Part shown: piece after piece, positions 25,175 through 34,605 of the stretch
How the letters are laid out: every line of letters starts with the position of its first letter
Position numbering within the stretch: the first letter of the stretch is position 1
Assembly: GCF_021739025.1 (NCBI RefSeq)
Contig: NZ_JAKKOT010000002.1
Span: forward strand, 434,001-498,000
DNA length: 64,000 bases
Direction: 5' to 3'
From: Gordonia liuliyuniae
GTDB taxonomy: Bacteria; Actinomycetota; Actinomycetes; Mycobacteriales; Mycobacteriaceae
Notes under the pieces: generated by a model
What the model saw: the letters and a program-made list of their open reading frames with translations, nothing else
What the model was told of the DNA's origin: nothing
Database searches by the model: none
Translations under genes and position numbers: made by a program

Positions 25175-27538
25175 ATGGCTGGTCCCTTGGACGGGCTCGT
25201 CGTGGTCGATGCGAGCTGGGGTATGCCGGCTGCCGTCTCAACGATGATGCTGGCCGACTACGGCGCCCGAGTCGTCAAGCTCGAGCGGCCCGGCGGAACC
25301 GGTGACGTGCCGTCGGCGTTGCGCAAGACCACCGACCGCGGAAAGTGGAGTGTCGAAGCCGACCTCGCCACGGCGGAGGGGCGCGCAATCGCCGAACAGC
25401 TTCTCGCAGGTGCGGACGTCTTCGTCGAATCGTTCGGCACCGGGCGGGCCGAATCACTCGGCATGGGATACGAACGGCTGCACCAGAAGTTCCCCGAGCT
25501 CGTCTACTGCTCGGTTACCGGATACGGCAACACCGGCCCTCTGACGTCGCGCCCCGGTTACGAGGCTCTGCTCAACGCGCGTCTCGGTCAGATGTCCGAA
25601 CAGGTCGGACACCGCGACGGCCCGATTTTCATGGGGCACCCGACGGTGTCGTACGGCACTGCCTTCATCACCACCATCGGGATCCTGGCGGCCCTCCGCG
25701 CGCGCAAGATTAACGGCGCAGGCCAGAAGGTCGACACCTCTCTCCTCGACGGGATGCTCGCAATCTCGTCGATGAACTGGTGGTGGAACGAGAAAGACAT
25801 CTCCTACCTGGCCCGCAGCGGGACCCAGACAGGCTTCGGTAATAAGCGCCTGATCACCGACCCGTTCCAATGCGCAGACGGCAAGTGGCTGATCCCGCAC
25901 ACCGGCGGCCCGGGATCGTACAAGCGGATGATGGATCTCCTCGGTTTCGGCGAACAGACCCAGCGGATCGACGGCCCCGAGATGGCTGTTCCGCTCAACG
26001 AAGTCGAGCTCGACATCGCCCGGAATCAGGTGCCACAGGCATTCCGGACCCGCCCGCGAGACGAATGGCTCGAACTCTTCCACGCCGCCGACATCGCGGC
26101 ACTGCCGCTTCTTCATCCTGAAGAGACGTTCTCCGATGACCAGGTCGAGTTCGCTGAGGTCGCCGTCGAGATCCCGGACACCGAGCACGGAACCCTGCGC
26201 CAGATCGGCCCGGTGATCCGCTTCGACAAGTCTGCTCCCGCAGTGCCGCAGCCTGCGCCGCTCGTCGGCGAACACAACGCGCGTCTCGGCGAGATCTCAC
26301 GGTCCGCTGTGTGGGCGTCGGCACCCGCCGCGGAGAAGATCGCGGCCCCGCTGCAGGGAGTCAAGATTGTCGACTTCAGCTCGTACTTCGCGACTGGCTT
26401 CGGGGCCCGGCTGCTGTCGGATCTCGGTGCCGAAGTCGTCAAGGTCGAACCTCTCGTCGGTGACCAGATGCGTCCTCTGGGCGACCTCTTCGAGGGCGCC
26501 AACCGAGGCAAGCGGAGCATCGCGTTGGACCTGCGCACCGCGGACGGTCAGGCGATCGCCCACCGCCTGGTCGCGGACGCCGACGTCGTCATGCAGAACT
26601 ACCGTCCCGGAAAGGCCGAGAAGATCGGTCTGGGATACGAACAGCTCAAGGCCGTCAATCCCGACCTGATCTATGCGTACCTCCCGGGCTTCGGTTCGGC
26701 CGGCCCCAAGTCGACGCTCAAGTCGTTCGCTCCGCTGGTCTCGGGACTCGTCGGACTGAACTTCGAGGGGGCGGTCGAGGGCAACGCGCCGATCCGTCGC
26801 GTCATCGGTAACGAAGACCTGTACAACGGGTTCCTCGGCGCAGTCACCGTGCTGCTGGCGCTCCACCACCGGCTGAACACCGGCGAAGCGCAGTACGTGG
26901 AGAGCCCGCAGCTGCACTCGAGCCTGTTCGTGATCAGCGAGCACTCGGCGACACTCGACGGTGCGGCGGTGCCCGCCCACCAGCTCGACTCCGAACAGAT
27001 GGGGCTTTCTCCGCTGTACCGCCTCTACCGGACCTCCGATGGTTGGATCGCGATCGCGGTATTCGGTGACGCCGCCTTCTGTCGCCTAGCCGACGCTCTG
27101 AACCTCCTCGGCCTGGCCAGTGACGCGCGGTTCGCCGACGCGGCCCTACGCCGGACGAACGCGGACAGCCTCGCGGAACTGCTCACCGCCCGCTTCGCGG
27201 AGCTCACCAGCGACGACGCGTTCGCGATCCTTGACGGCAACGCGGTCCCCGCCGAGATCCCGCTCGATCACCCGGCCATGCCGGAGCTGCTGTGGGAGGA
27301 ATGGGCCACCGACTCCGGTCGCGTCGTCGAACACCACCACGAAGAGTACGGCTGGTCGCGCGAGGTCGGAATGGTGATCCACCTGTCCGACACTCCCGGA
27401 CGTTTCAAGGGCGGCAGCCCGCGTCTCGGCCAGCATACGGCTGAGATCCTCGACGAACTGGGCTGGAGCGCGGACGAAGCCGCCGCGCTGATGGCCTCCG
27501 TGTGCAAGCTGCCCACTGCTGCAGCAAAGGAATCGTAA
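25175..27538 (+). CDS. Tandem-fused CaiB/BaiF (class III) CoA-transferase, copy 1
   Basis: The 787-residue protein contains two complete CaiB/BaiF domains (about residues 1-385 and 390-787), each opening with a typical segment ([18 protein letters not shown] and [19 protein letters not shown]). Class III CoA-transferases use an aspartate that forms an acyl-enzyme anhydride. The second half keeps it in [12 protein letters not shown]; in the first half the aligned segment is [11 protein letters not shown], without Asp. So the halves probably form a heterodimer-like unit with one active site. AAGGAG precedes the ATG at 25175. Acyl-CoA dehydrogenases follow directly. The paralogue is at 37188. 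Confidence 0.9.
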   Translation: MAGPLDGLVVVDASWGMPAAVSTMMLADYGARVVKLERPGGTGDVPSALRKTTDRGKWSVEADLATAEGRAIAEQLLAGADVFVESFGTGRAESLGMGYERLHQKFPELVYCSVTGYGNTGPLTSRPGYEALLNARLGQMSEQVGHRDGPIFMGHPTVSYGTAFITTIGILAALRARKINGAGQKVDTSLLDGMLAISSMNWWWNEKDISYLARSGTQTGFGNKRLITDPFQCADGKWLIPHTGGPGSYKRMMDLLGFGEQTQRIDGPEMAVPLNEVELDIARNQVPQAFRTRPRDEWLELFHAADIAALPLLHPEETFSDDQVEFAEVAVEIPDTEHGTLRQIGPVIRFDKSAPAVPQPAPLVGEHNARLGEISRSAVWASAPAAEKIAAPLQGVKIVDFSSYFATGFGARLLSDLGAEVVKVEPLVGDQMRPLGDLFEGANRGKRSIALDLRTADGQAIAHRLVADADVVMQNYRPGKAEKIGLGYEQLKAVNPDLIYAYLPGFGSAGPKSTLKSFAPLVSGLVGLNFEGAVEGNAPIRRVIGNEDLYNGFLGAVTVLLALHHRLNTGEAQYVESPQLHSSLFVISEHSATLDGAAVPAHQLDSEQMGLSPLYRLYRTSDGWIAIAVFGDAAFCRLADALNLLGLASDARFADAALRRTNADSLAELLTARFAELTSDDAFAILDGNAVPAEIPLDHPAMPELLWEEWATDSGRVVEHHHEEYGWSREVGMVIHLSDTPGRFKGGSPRLGQHTAEILDELGWSADEAAALMASVCKLPTAAAKES

Positions 27539-27543
27539 GAATC

Positions 27544-28803
27544 ATGGACATCACCTATCCCGCGGCCGCCGAAGAGTACCGCGTTCAGATACGCACGTTG
27601 CTCGAATCGGAGCTTCCGGACGACTGGCAGGGCATCGGTGCCTTGCCGTTCGCCGAGCAGGAAGTGTTCCTCAAGAACTGGCGCAAGGTGCTATCCGACA
27701 ATGGGCTCCTCGCCGTCTCGTGGCCGAAAGAGGTCGGCGGAGCCGGACTGTCGGGCATCGAGCAGGTGGTTCTCAACGAGGAGCTCATGCGACTCGGTGT
27801 GCCCGACGGCACTGAGAACGACACCCTCGGCATCAAGCTGCTCGGCAACACGATCGGTGTCCTGGGCACCGACGAGCAGAAGGAGTACTTCCTGCCCCGT
27901 GTGCTCTCCGGAGAGCACGTCTGGTGTCAGGGATATTCCGAACCCGAAGCCGGCTCCGATCTCGCTGGCATGCGTACGCGGGCCGTCCGGGACGGCGACG
28001 AATGGGTGATCAACGGTCAGAAGACCTGGACGTCGCAGGGACACAGCGCGAACTGGATCTTCGTGATCGCCCGCACCGATCCGACGGTCGCCAAGCACAA
28101 GGGTCTGTCGTTCCTCCTGGTGCCGATGGACCAGCCCGGTGTCGAGGTCCGCCCGATCCTCAACGCCGCCGGATACGTCGCGTTCAGCGAGGTGTTCTTC
28201 ACCGATGCGCGCACGCCCGTCACTCACGTCCTTGGCGAGGTCGGCGGCGGCTGGAAGACGGCGAACACCCTCCTCGGTTTCGAGCGCGGCGTGCGAGCGA
28301 CGACCGACGCGGTGCGGTTCGGTCGTGAGGTCGAGCGCCTGATCGAGCTGGCACGCGAGCGAGGACTGACTGATGATCCGCGGATCCGCGCGGAACTGGC
28401 CTGGTGCTGGTCGCGCGTGCAGACCATGCGGTTCCGCGGCTACCGCGCCCTGACCAAGCTGCTCAACGGCGGCTCGTACGGTGTGGACGGATCGTTCTCG
28501 AAGGTGATCTGGAGCGAGTTCTTTCAGCGGCTCACCGAGATCGGCATGGAGATCCTGGGCCTCGAAGCGCTCACGCCGAGCGGCGCAGGCAACGACGGCA
28601 TCCTCGTGACACCGAACCCGGGCACGGACAACTCGTCGAAGTGCTGGACGGACATCGCACTGTATGCGCGCGCCGCGACGATCTACGGGGGCAGCTCGCA
28701 GATCCAGCGCAACATCATCGGAGAACAACTCCTCGGGCTCCCCAAGGAACCGCGCCTGGACGGCGGGCCGTTCCAGGACATCGGGCGTCGTCAACCCGCC
28801 TGA
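27544..28803 (+). CDS. Acyl-CoA dehydrogenase, alpha-type subunit of a paired enzyme
   Basis: This 419-residue acyl-CoA dehydrogenase has [27 protein letters not shown] and the C-terminal [20 protein letters not shown]. The usual xEGT glutamate is replaced by GGSS; a glutamate in LLGFERGV is the likely base, as in the heteromeric steroid side-chain dehydrogenases (ChsE/FadE26 type). It starts five bases after the fused CoA-transferase and is followed by a shorter dehydrogenase, the pattern of alpha2beta2 enzymes. The substrate is probably a branched or cyclic acyl-CoA; this is inference. Confidence 0.9.
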   Translation: MDITYPAAAEEYRVQIRTLLESELPDDWQGIGALPFAEQEVFLKNWRKVLSDNGLLAVSWPKEVGGAGLSGIEQVVLNEELMRLGVPDGTENDTLGIKLLGNTIGVLGTDEQKEYFLPRVLSGEHVWCQGYSEPEAGSDLAGMRTRAVRDGDEWVINGQKTWTSQGHSANWIFVIARTDPTVAKHKGLSFLLVPMDQPGVEVRPILNAAGYVAFSEVFFTDARTPVTHVLGEVGGGWKTANTLLGFERGVRATTDAVRFGREVERLIELARERGLTDDPRIRAELAWCWSRVQTMRFRGYRALTKLLNGGSYGVDGSFSKVIWSEFFQRLTEIGMEILGLEALTPSGAGNDGILVTPNPGTDNSSKCWTDIALYARAATIYGGSSQIQRNIIGEQLLGLPKEPRLDGGPFQDIGRRQPA

Positions 28804-28874
28804 CTCGAAACGTCCACGCCCTCGAACCTCTTCGCTGCTGTGCCGGCGACCTGGATGAAACGGAAAACACCAGC

Positions 28875-29981
28875 ATGTATTTCGAATTCGACGATGATCA
28901 GGAGGAGTTCCGCAAGTCGCTGCGCCGCCTGTTGACCGAGCGTGCTCCGATGAGTCGAGTCCGCGAGTTCGCCGAGTCCGGCGACTACGACGCCGACACG
29001 TGGAACCTGCTTGCATCGAACATGGGCGTTCCCGGACTGCATATCGACGAGCAGTTCGGTGGCGGCGGGTTCACTTTCCTCGAGACCTGCCTGGTCGCGC
29101 AGGAGTTGGGGCGCGCGCTGACCCCGGTCCCGATGGTCACCACGACCGGAGCCATCGAGGCGATCCTTCGACTCGGAACTGACCAACAGAAGCAGGATCT
29201 GCTGCCGCGCCTCGTCGAGGGCTCGGCGATCGGTGCGCTCGCACTGAGCGGTCCCGACGACACCTCGGTGGACGTGGCAGGCGTGCGCGCGGTCGACGAC
29301 GGCCCCGGGGCCCAGTCCCTGACCGGGCGGGTCGATTATGTGGCCTTCGGACACATCGCCGACCTGTTCGTCGTCCCGGCGCTGACACCGGCCGGGGACC
29401 AGGTGGCGCTGTACGCTGTTGATGCTAACGCCGACGGCGTCGAGGTCACTTCACAGCCGTCTCTGGATCTGACGCGTCCGGTGGCGACCGTCGAGTTCAC
29501 GAACACTCCCGCGCAATTGCTCGGTGCGGAGCCCGAGCCGATCCGGCACGTCGTCGACGTGGTTCGGACGCTGCTCGCCAACGAATCACTCGGTGCTGCG
29601 GAGGCAGCGCTGGAGATGGCCGTGGAGTATGCCAAGCAGCGTGTGCAGTTCAACCGGCCGATCGGCTCGTTCCAGGCGATCAAGCACAAGTGTGCGGACA
29701 TGGCGATCGCGATCGACGCGTTGCAGGCGACGGTCATGTACGCGTCGATGTGCGCCGACCAGGACAGCGACGAGTTCAGTCGCGTGTCCGTGATGGCCAA
29801 GGGGCAGGCTGCCGAGTGCCTCACCCTATGCGCATCGCAGAACATTCAGGTGCACGGTGGAATCGGGTTCACCTGGGAAGCCGACCCGCACCTGTACTTC
29901 CGGCGCGCGAAGGCCACCGAGCCGCTGTTCGGTAACAGCAAGCATCACAGCGATCTGCTCGCCGATCTGGTCGGCATCTGA
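28875..29981 (+). CDS. Acyl-CoA dehydrogenase, beta-type subunit of a paired enzyme
   Basis: The 368-residue protein has the dehydrogenase fold but degenerate motifs in the middle domain (GALALSGPDDTSV where TEPxAGSD is usual). The C-terminal FAD-contact segment is well kept: KQRVQFNRPIGSFQAIKHKC and IQVHGGIGFTWEADPHLYF. This is the signature of the partner subunit in alpha2beta2 acyl-CoA dehydrogenases. The ATG at 28875 has only a weak ribosome site. It is the last gene of the run starting with the miniproteins. Confidence 0.88.
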   Translation: MYFEFDDDQEEFRKSLRRLLTERAPMSRVREFAESGDYDADTWNLLASNMGVPGLHIDEQFGGGGFTFLETCLVAQELGRALTPVPMVTTTGAIEAILRLGTDQQKQDLLPRLVEGSAIGALALSGPDDTSVDVAGVRAVDDGPGAQSLTGRVDYVAFGHIADLFVVPALTPAGDQVALYAVDANADGVEVTSQPSLDLTRPVATVEFTNTPAQLLGAEPEPIRHVVDVVRTLLANESLGAAEAALEMAVEYAKQRVQFNRPIGSFQAIKHKCADMAIAIDALQATVMYASMCADQDSDEFSRVSVMAKGQAAECLTLCASQNIQVHGGIGFTWEADPHLYFRRAKATEPLFGNSKHHSDLLADLVGI

Positions 29982-30011
29982 TCCGATCGCGATGACGCGG
30001 TGCTGCGCCGC

Positions 30012-31400
30012 TCATCGCTCAAACACGACCCGGCTGCCGACGAGGGTGTATCGCACCCGCACGGCTGCCGGGTCGTCGAGCATCTGCGCCCACGGTCGGT
30101 CGAGAACGATCAGATCGGCGTCTGCGCCGACCGCGATAGTGCGGGCGGGCCCGCCCGGGTCGTCGAGCGGAGCCAGGAGGCGGTCGAGGGCGCTCGCCGC
30201 CGTCAGGGTCTCCGACTGTCCGACGACTCGCCCGTCGGGGGCGGTGCGATCGACCGCTGCCGCGACGATCCGCCACGGATCGACCGGGCCGTACGGCGCG
30301 TCGCTCGAGAGTGCTAGCCCGATGCCCGCGGCGAGGAGACTCCGACAACGGTAGAGGCTCTCGAGATCGTGCGGGTCGACGCGCCGCAAGTAGTCGTCGC
30401 CGCGGTCGGCGAGGAACCCGGGCTGCGTCACCACCGTCAGGCCGAGGTCGTGGAACGTTCCGATCGCCTCGTCAGGGATCACCGCGCCGTGCTCGACACG
30501 GTCACCGGGCACGGTGCCTACCGCATGGAACACCGCCACCAGCAGCCAGCACGCCTCCACACTCACGCAGTGCACCGCGACCGGACGACCGAGTGCGTGT
30601 GCTCGCTGAATCGTGTCCTCGAGTTGCTCGATGTCCGGCAGGTCGGAGTCGGCGATGACGATTTTGTACGGCCCCGTCGCGACGTTGCGGCCGCCGGACC
30701 GGTGCAGCGGCACGCCGAGCAACTGGAGGCGTTGGGGGAGGGCGCCGGTCGCTGCCGCATCGGTCAGTGCCGCGAAGGTGCGACCGTCCAGATCTGGCGT
30801 CGCATCGGTGATCCCGGTGATTCCGTGCGCCGCGAGATGCATGCCGACCTCGTCCAGCGGAGGCGGGCCGTGATCGGGTAGACGAGTCCGCAGCCAGGTG
30901 TCGGCGCGCCAGACGCGACCGGTGGCCCGGCCGCTGTCGTCGCGTTCGACGCCGGGCTCGGTGGCGTTCTGCAGGTCGACCAGGTGGGCGGCAGTCGAAT
31001 TGAGGACCCACATGGCTCCGCTGCGGTGCTGGATGCGCGTCGGACGATTCCGGCACAGTTCGTCGAGGGCGTCGGCATCCAGATGGCCCGCGACAGTCTC
31101 GACGTAGCCGACGCCGCGGATCCACCCGTCGCCGGGCGCCGAGGCGAGGGCCGCGGCCAGGTCAATGGCCGTCGTCACATGCGGGGGGCCGCAACGGATC
31201 GAGCGCCAGTGGGCGGCGAGCGCGTGCAGGTGGAGATGATGATCGTGCAGTCCGGGAAGCACCGCGCACCCAGCGGCGTCCAGCGTCGGCGTCGACGGCC
31301 GGGCGTATCCGGTCCCGACGGCGTCGATTCGGCCGCCGCGCAGGTGGACGTCGGTGCGGACTCCCGCAACGTCGGCGTTCGCGATCACCAGACGGTTCAC
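30012..31400 (-). CDS. Amidohydrolase family protein (YtcJ / Amidohydro_3-like)
   Basis: This is a 462-residue metal-dependent hydrolase. The metal-binding entry is GLHDHHLHLHALAAHW, followed by HCVSVEACW, HGAVIPDEA and the final aspartate in LSSDAPYGPVD. The C-terminal VGADADLIVLDRP belongs to the small beta domain. Relatives hydrolyse amide, ester or cyclic imide bonds. The GTG start at 31400 overlaps the stop of the upstream CoA-transferase (GTGA), so the pair is translationally coupled. Confidence 0.88.
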   Translation of the reverse strand: MNRLVIANADVAGVRTDVHLRGGRIDAVGTGYARPSTPTLDAAGCAVLPGLHDHHLHLHALAAHWRSIRCGPPHVTTAIDLAAALASAPGDGWIRGVGYVETVAGHLDADALDELCRNRPTRIQHRSGAMWVLNSTAAHLVDLQNATEPGVERDDSGRATGRVWRADTWLRTRLPDHGPPPLDEVGMHLAAHGITGITDATPDLDGRTFAALTDAAATGALPQRLQLLGVPLHRSGGRNVATGPYKIVIADSDLPDIEQLEDTIQRAHALGRPVAVHCVSVEACWLLVAVFHAVGTVPGDRVEHGAVIPDEAIGTFHDLGLTVVTQPGFLADRGDDYLRRVDPHDLESLYRCRSLLAAGIGLALSSDAPYGPVDPWRIVAAAVDRTAPDGRVVGQSETLTAASALDRLLAPLDDPGGPARTIAVGADADLIVLDRPWAQMLDDPAAVRVRYTLVGSRVVFER

Positions 31401-32608
31401 CGGGCGACCCCCAGTTCGGCGAGCACCGCCGCGGTGTCGCGTCCGCTGACGGGTGCCTGGTCGGTGCTCGGTCGTCGGCGCGGCGCGGTGAGGAGCGCGT
31501 CGCCGGCGGGTTCGGTCTGCGTCGCGGGATCGAGAGTCGTGGCGACCACCGACGACATGTCGACGTCCCACAGTTGTCCGGAACCGTCGGGGCCTCTCGA
31601 CATCGCGAGATCGGCCGCGGCGAGTCCGGACAGCGGATCGGCGATCGCGTCGCCGACGAACAGCGGCGTGCCGTCGTCGGCGCGCGCCACTAGACCGGCG
31701 CATGCGGCGATGTCGTCGCCGAAACCGATCCGGTTCGACTCCCGGCCGTGTGCGGTGATCGAAACCCAGGTGCCGCCCGCCGCGACGAACCGGTCTGCGT
31801 CGAGTCCCCACCTGGCAAGGGCCCTGGGCCGCGATGCCTCGATGACGATATCGGCGGAGGCGACGAGCGCGGCGAGCGCATCTCGCTGCGCGTCGTCGTC
31901 GGGATCGAGGACGACCGATTCGTGCCCGGCGTGCAGGAGTCGGTAGAACTCGCTGTCGCCGCGCCGTGCGCCGTCCGGGCGGCCGGGCGTCTCGACCTTG
32001 ATGACGCGAGCGCCCGCGAGAGAGAGTAGATGGGCACATAGCGGGCCCGCCCACAGTGCGCTGAAATCGACCACCCGCAGTCCGGCGACCGACCTCGGCG
32101 GCAGGGTCGCGGCCTGCGCGGTCGACTGCGCCGTCTCGACCGGGCCGACTGTCCCGACCGGCCCAGCCGCGACGCCGAGAAGCTCGGCGCGCTCGGCGAG
32201 TTCGGCTCCGGTGTGTGAGCGCACCCAGTCGGCGACCGCGGGCCACGGATCGTCGCGGACGTCCGCGCAGGCCAAGGCGCCAAGTAGAATCGGGTCGTCT
32301 GGTCGTGCGCAACTGACCGCGGCCCAGCCGTCGAGCGTGGGCAGTAGTCGGCAGTGCCGACCAGCCGAGGTCATCCCGTGCCGGGTGAACCCGGTGTAGG
32401 CCGCACGTTCGGACAGCAGTCGCGCGCCAGCGAGCCGAACTCGTCCCTCGGTGGCCTCGGCGATCCGGGCGGCGTGTCGATCGGCGACGGTCGCGGCGTG
32501 GCCGGGAGGGATCAGCGGGGGGCCGTCGCCGAATCCGGTCAGTACCGGGACGCCGCTGCGTGCCCAATCGATCACGCGGCGCGACATCTCCTCGGTTCGG
32601 CCTGGCAC
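31397..32608 (-). CDS. CaiB/BaiF-like CoA-transferase with permuted domain order
   Basis: The 403-residue protein is unusual. Residues about 1-170 resemble the C-terminal half of a class III CoA-transferase (RLLPTLDGWAAVSC, then an LGVAAGPVG-type end). Residues about 175-400 are a normal N-terminal half: VAGLRVVDFSALWAGPLCAH, RVIKVETPGRPDG, then a candidate catalytic aspartate in VGDAIADPLSGLAAADLA. The chain then ends where the other half would normally begin. This looks like a permutation, or a truncated tandem protein. It is coupled to the amidohydrolase and diverges from the alcohol dehydrogenase at 32799. Confidence 0.8.
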   Translation of the reverse strand: MPGRTEEMSRRVIDWARSGVPVLTGFGDGPPLIPPGHAATVADRHAARIAEATEGRVRLAGARLLSERAAYTGFTRHGMTSAGRHCRLLPTLDGWAAVSCARPDDPILLGALACADVRDDPWPAVADWVRSHTGAELAERAELLGVAAGPVGTVGPVETAQSTAQAATLPPRSVAGLRVVDFSALWAGPLCAHLLSLAGARVIKVETPGRPDGARRGDSEFYRLLHAGHESVVLDPDDDAQRDALAALVASADIVIEASRPRALARWGLDADRFVAAGGTWVSITAHGRESNRIGFGDDIAACAGLVARADDGTPLFVGDAIADPLSGLAAADLAMSRGPDGSGQLWDVDMSSVVATTLDPATQTEPAGDALLTAPRRRPSTDQAPVSGRDTAAVLAELGVAR

Positions 32609-32663
32609 GTGGGCGAGTGTACTGCGCGCTCGCGAAGCGGAATGGGGTATTCACTAAACAGCT

Positions 32664-32679
32664 AGTAATCGTTATCATA
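32664..32679. promoter_or_regulatory. Candidate FadR operator between the CoA-transferase and alcohol dehydrogenase
   Basis: AGTAATCGTTATCATA matches eight of ten fixed positions. It lies in the 190-base divergent promoter and could serve both directions. Confidence 0.45.
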
Positions 32680-32798
32680 AATAGTGCTACCGCTGACCGT
32701 CACCGGGTGCGGAGTCGATCCCGTCGCCGGCCCGTGCGTCATCGTCGACTACGGACTCCCGTACGTGTGAGGCCAACCTAGAGAACGGAAACCTGGAC

Positions 32799-33743
32799 AT
32801 GAAGGCATGGCAGTTCGAACGTGCGGGCACTCCGCTGGAGCTCCGCGACCTTCCGGAGCCGCGCCCCGCGGCCGACGAGGTGTTGATCGAGATCAAAGCG
32901 GCCGGCTTGTGCCACACCGACGTCGGCATCCTGCACGACCCGCAGTGGTCCGAGCGGATCGGTCCGTTCCCGTTGACACTCGGGCACGAGCTCGCGGGCG
33001 TGATCATCGAAGTGGGGCCCGACGTCGAGGGTTTCGCGGTCGGTGACCGAGTAGGCGTCTTCCCCGCGGGGCGGACCCGCCCCGGGCTCGGGCGCGATGG
33101 CGGCTACTCGTTCCGATGCACGGCGTTGCCGGAGGACCTGGTGAGGGTCCCCGCAGAGGTCGGATTCGAGCAGGCCGCGCTGGGCACGGACGCCGGGCGG
33201 GCGGCCTACCGGGCGTTGGTGCGCCGCGGCGGTGTCACGAGCGGCGACAAGGTCGGCATCATCGGCTTCGGCGGGCTGGGCCAGATGGCGGCGCGGATCG
33301 CCGTGGTGCTCGGCGCCACAGTCTTCGTCGCCGAGAAAAAGAAGTCGCTGTGGAGCGCCGCCACCGAGATCGGCGCACAGGCGGTGTCTGGCGACATCAC
33401 CGACTTCGCAGACGAGAAGCTCGATCTCGTCGTCGACTTCGCAGGTTTCGGGACGACTACCGCGGCAGCGATCGAGGCCGTCCGCGAGTTCGGCACCGTC
33501 GTGCAGGTCGGAATGGGCAAGCTGTCCGCAGAGATCTCCACCGGATCGCTGATCTTCAAGCAGGTGACACTCATCGGGTCGCGCAGCGGCTCGGTCGAGG
33601 ACATCGCCGCGGTGTACGAGCTGTTCGCGGCGGGCGAGTTGAATCCGTTGATCTCACCGATCACGTTCGAGGACATTCCGGCAGCGCTCGACCGGCTGCA
33701 CCGGGGCGAGGCGGAAGGGCGACTGGTGGCCGTCTATGAGTGA
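32799..33743 (+). CDS. Alcohol dehydrogenase, zinc-binding MDR family, short form
   Basis: The 314-residue enzyme has the catalytic-zinc motifs GLCHTDVGI and TLGHELAGVI and the cofactor motif IIGFGGLGQMAARIA. The structural-zinc lobe with its four cysteines is missing (FPAGRTRPGLGRDGGYSFR in that place), and the chain is about 30 residues shorter than typical. It would oxidise an alcohol or reduce a carbonyl. The gene overlaps the next SDR by eight bases. Confidence 0.88.
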   Translation: MKAWQFERAGTPLELRDLPEPRPAADEVLIEIKAAGLCHTDVGILHDPQWSERIGPFPLTLGHELAGVIIEVGPDVEGFAVGDRVGVFPAGRTRPGLGRDGGYSFRCTALPEDLVRVPAEVGFEQAALGTDAGRAAYRALVRRGGVTSGDKVGIIGFGGLGQMAARIAVVLGATVFVAEKKKSLWSAATEIGAQAVSGDITDFADEKLDLVVDFAGFGTTTAAAIEAVREFGTVVQVGMGKLSAEISTGSLIFKQVTLIGSRSGSVEDIAAVYELFAAGELNPLISPITFEDIPAALDRLHRGEAEGRLVAVYE

Positions 33744-34515
33744 CCGAGCGGCGATTGTCACCGGTGGAGCCAGCGGTATCGGCGCCGCATGCGCCGAGCG
33801 GTTGGCGTCCGACGGATTCCATGTCCTGATAGCCGACCTACAGGAAGACGCCGGTCGGGCGCTCGCCGATCGCCTCGGTGGGGAGTTTGTCCGCACTGAC
33901 GTGACGGATGAAGCGGACGTCGCGGCGGTCGTGGACCGCGCAGGCGAGTCTCTCGAGGTGTTCTTCGCCAACGCAGGCGTCTTCGGTGCCCTGGGGCCGA
34001 TCGAGCGGACCGACATGGCTGCAGCCGACCACACCATTGCGGTGAACCTGCGCGGCACAGTGCTCTGCCTCAAGCACGCGGTGCGCGTGATGCGTCCGCG
34101 CGGGCGCGGATCGATCATCGTCACTGCGAGCCCGGGCGGGATCGTGGGTGGGGTCGGCCCCCACATTTACAGTGCGACCAAGGCTGGTGTGGCAGGCCTG
34201 GTGCGCGCCGTTGCCGCCGAGGCGCGCGACTACGGCATCCGCGTGAACTCGCTCGTCCCGGGGGCGATCGTCTCGCCGATGACGGCCGCGGTGCTCGCCG
34301 ACGACCCGACCGATCTCGACGGTGCGACTGCAGCGATGGCTCCGATCCCGCTGGTCGGCCGCCCCGGGCAGCCCTCCGACGTGGCGGGCGCGGTCTCGTT
34401 CCTCGCCTCCCCGGACTCTGCGTTCGTCACGGGTACCGAACTCGTCGCGGACGCCGGGTACACGCACGCGTCTGGCTCGGCGGCGTTCGCCAAAGGGCGG
34501 TTCGCCGAGTCGTGA
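33736..34515 (+). CDS. SDR family oxidoreductase
   Basis: This 259-residue classical SDR has TGGASGIGAACAE, the aspartate of LIADLQ (NAD preference), FANAGVFG in place of NNAG, and the catalytic YSATKAG. It overlaps the alcohol dehydrogenase gene (ATGAGTGA) and probably works with it on successive alcohol/ketone steps. A strong hairpin terminator follows at 34539. Confidence 0.88.
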   Translation: MSDRAAIVTGGASGIGAACAERLASDGFHVLIADLQEDAGRALADRLGGEFVRTDVTDEADVAAVVDRAGESLEVFFANAGVFGALGPIERTDMAAADHTIAVNLRGTVLCLKHAVRVMRPRGRGSIIVTASPGGIVGGVGPHIYSATKAGVAGLVRAVAAEARDYGIRVNSLVPGAIVSPMTAAVLADDPTDLDGATAAMAPIPLVGRPGQPSDVAGAVSFLASPDSAFVTGTELVADAGYTHASGSAAFAKGRFAES

Positions 34516-34538
34516 CTCCGCGGAACGGCTGAGAGCGA

Positions 34539-34576
34539 ACTCGCGACCCTCCTCACCGACGAGGAGGGTCGCGAGT
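34539..34576. terminator. Bidirectional hairpin terminator between convergent genes
   Basis: Exact 16-base arms (34539-34554, 34561-34576) flank a six-base loop. It lies between the convergent SDR (ends 34515) and the Ltp2-like gene (ends 34606), so it can serve both. Confidence 0.85.
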
Positions 34577-34605
34577 CTGTTCGTCAGGCTCCGCAGGAGC
34601 GGGCG

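Noticed and set aside
30012..32678. A single 888-codon minus-strand open frame spanning two genes
   Set aside because: The upper part is an alternative frame through the CoA-transferase gene (31397-32608). The amidohydrolase starts at GTG 31400 with a GTGA overlap, and its family homology begins there.
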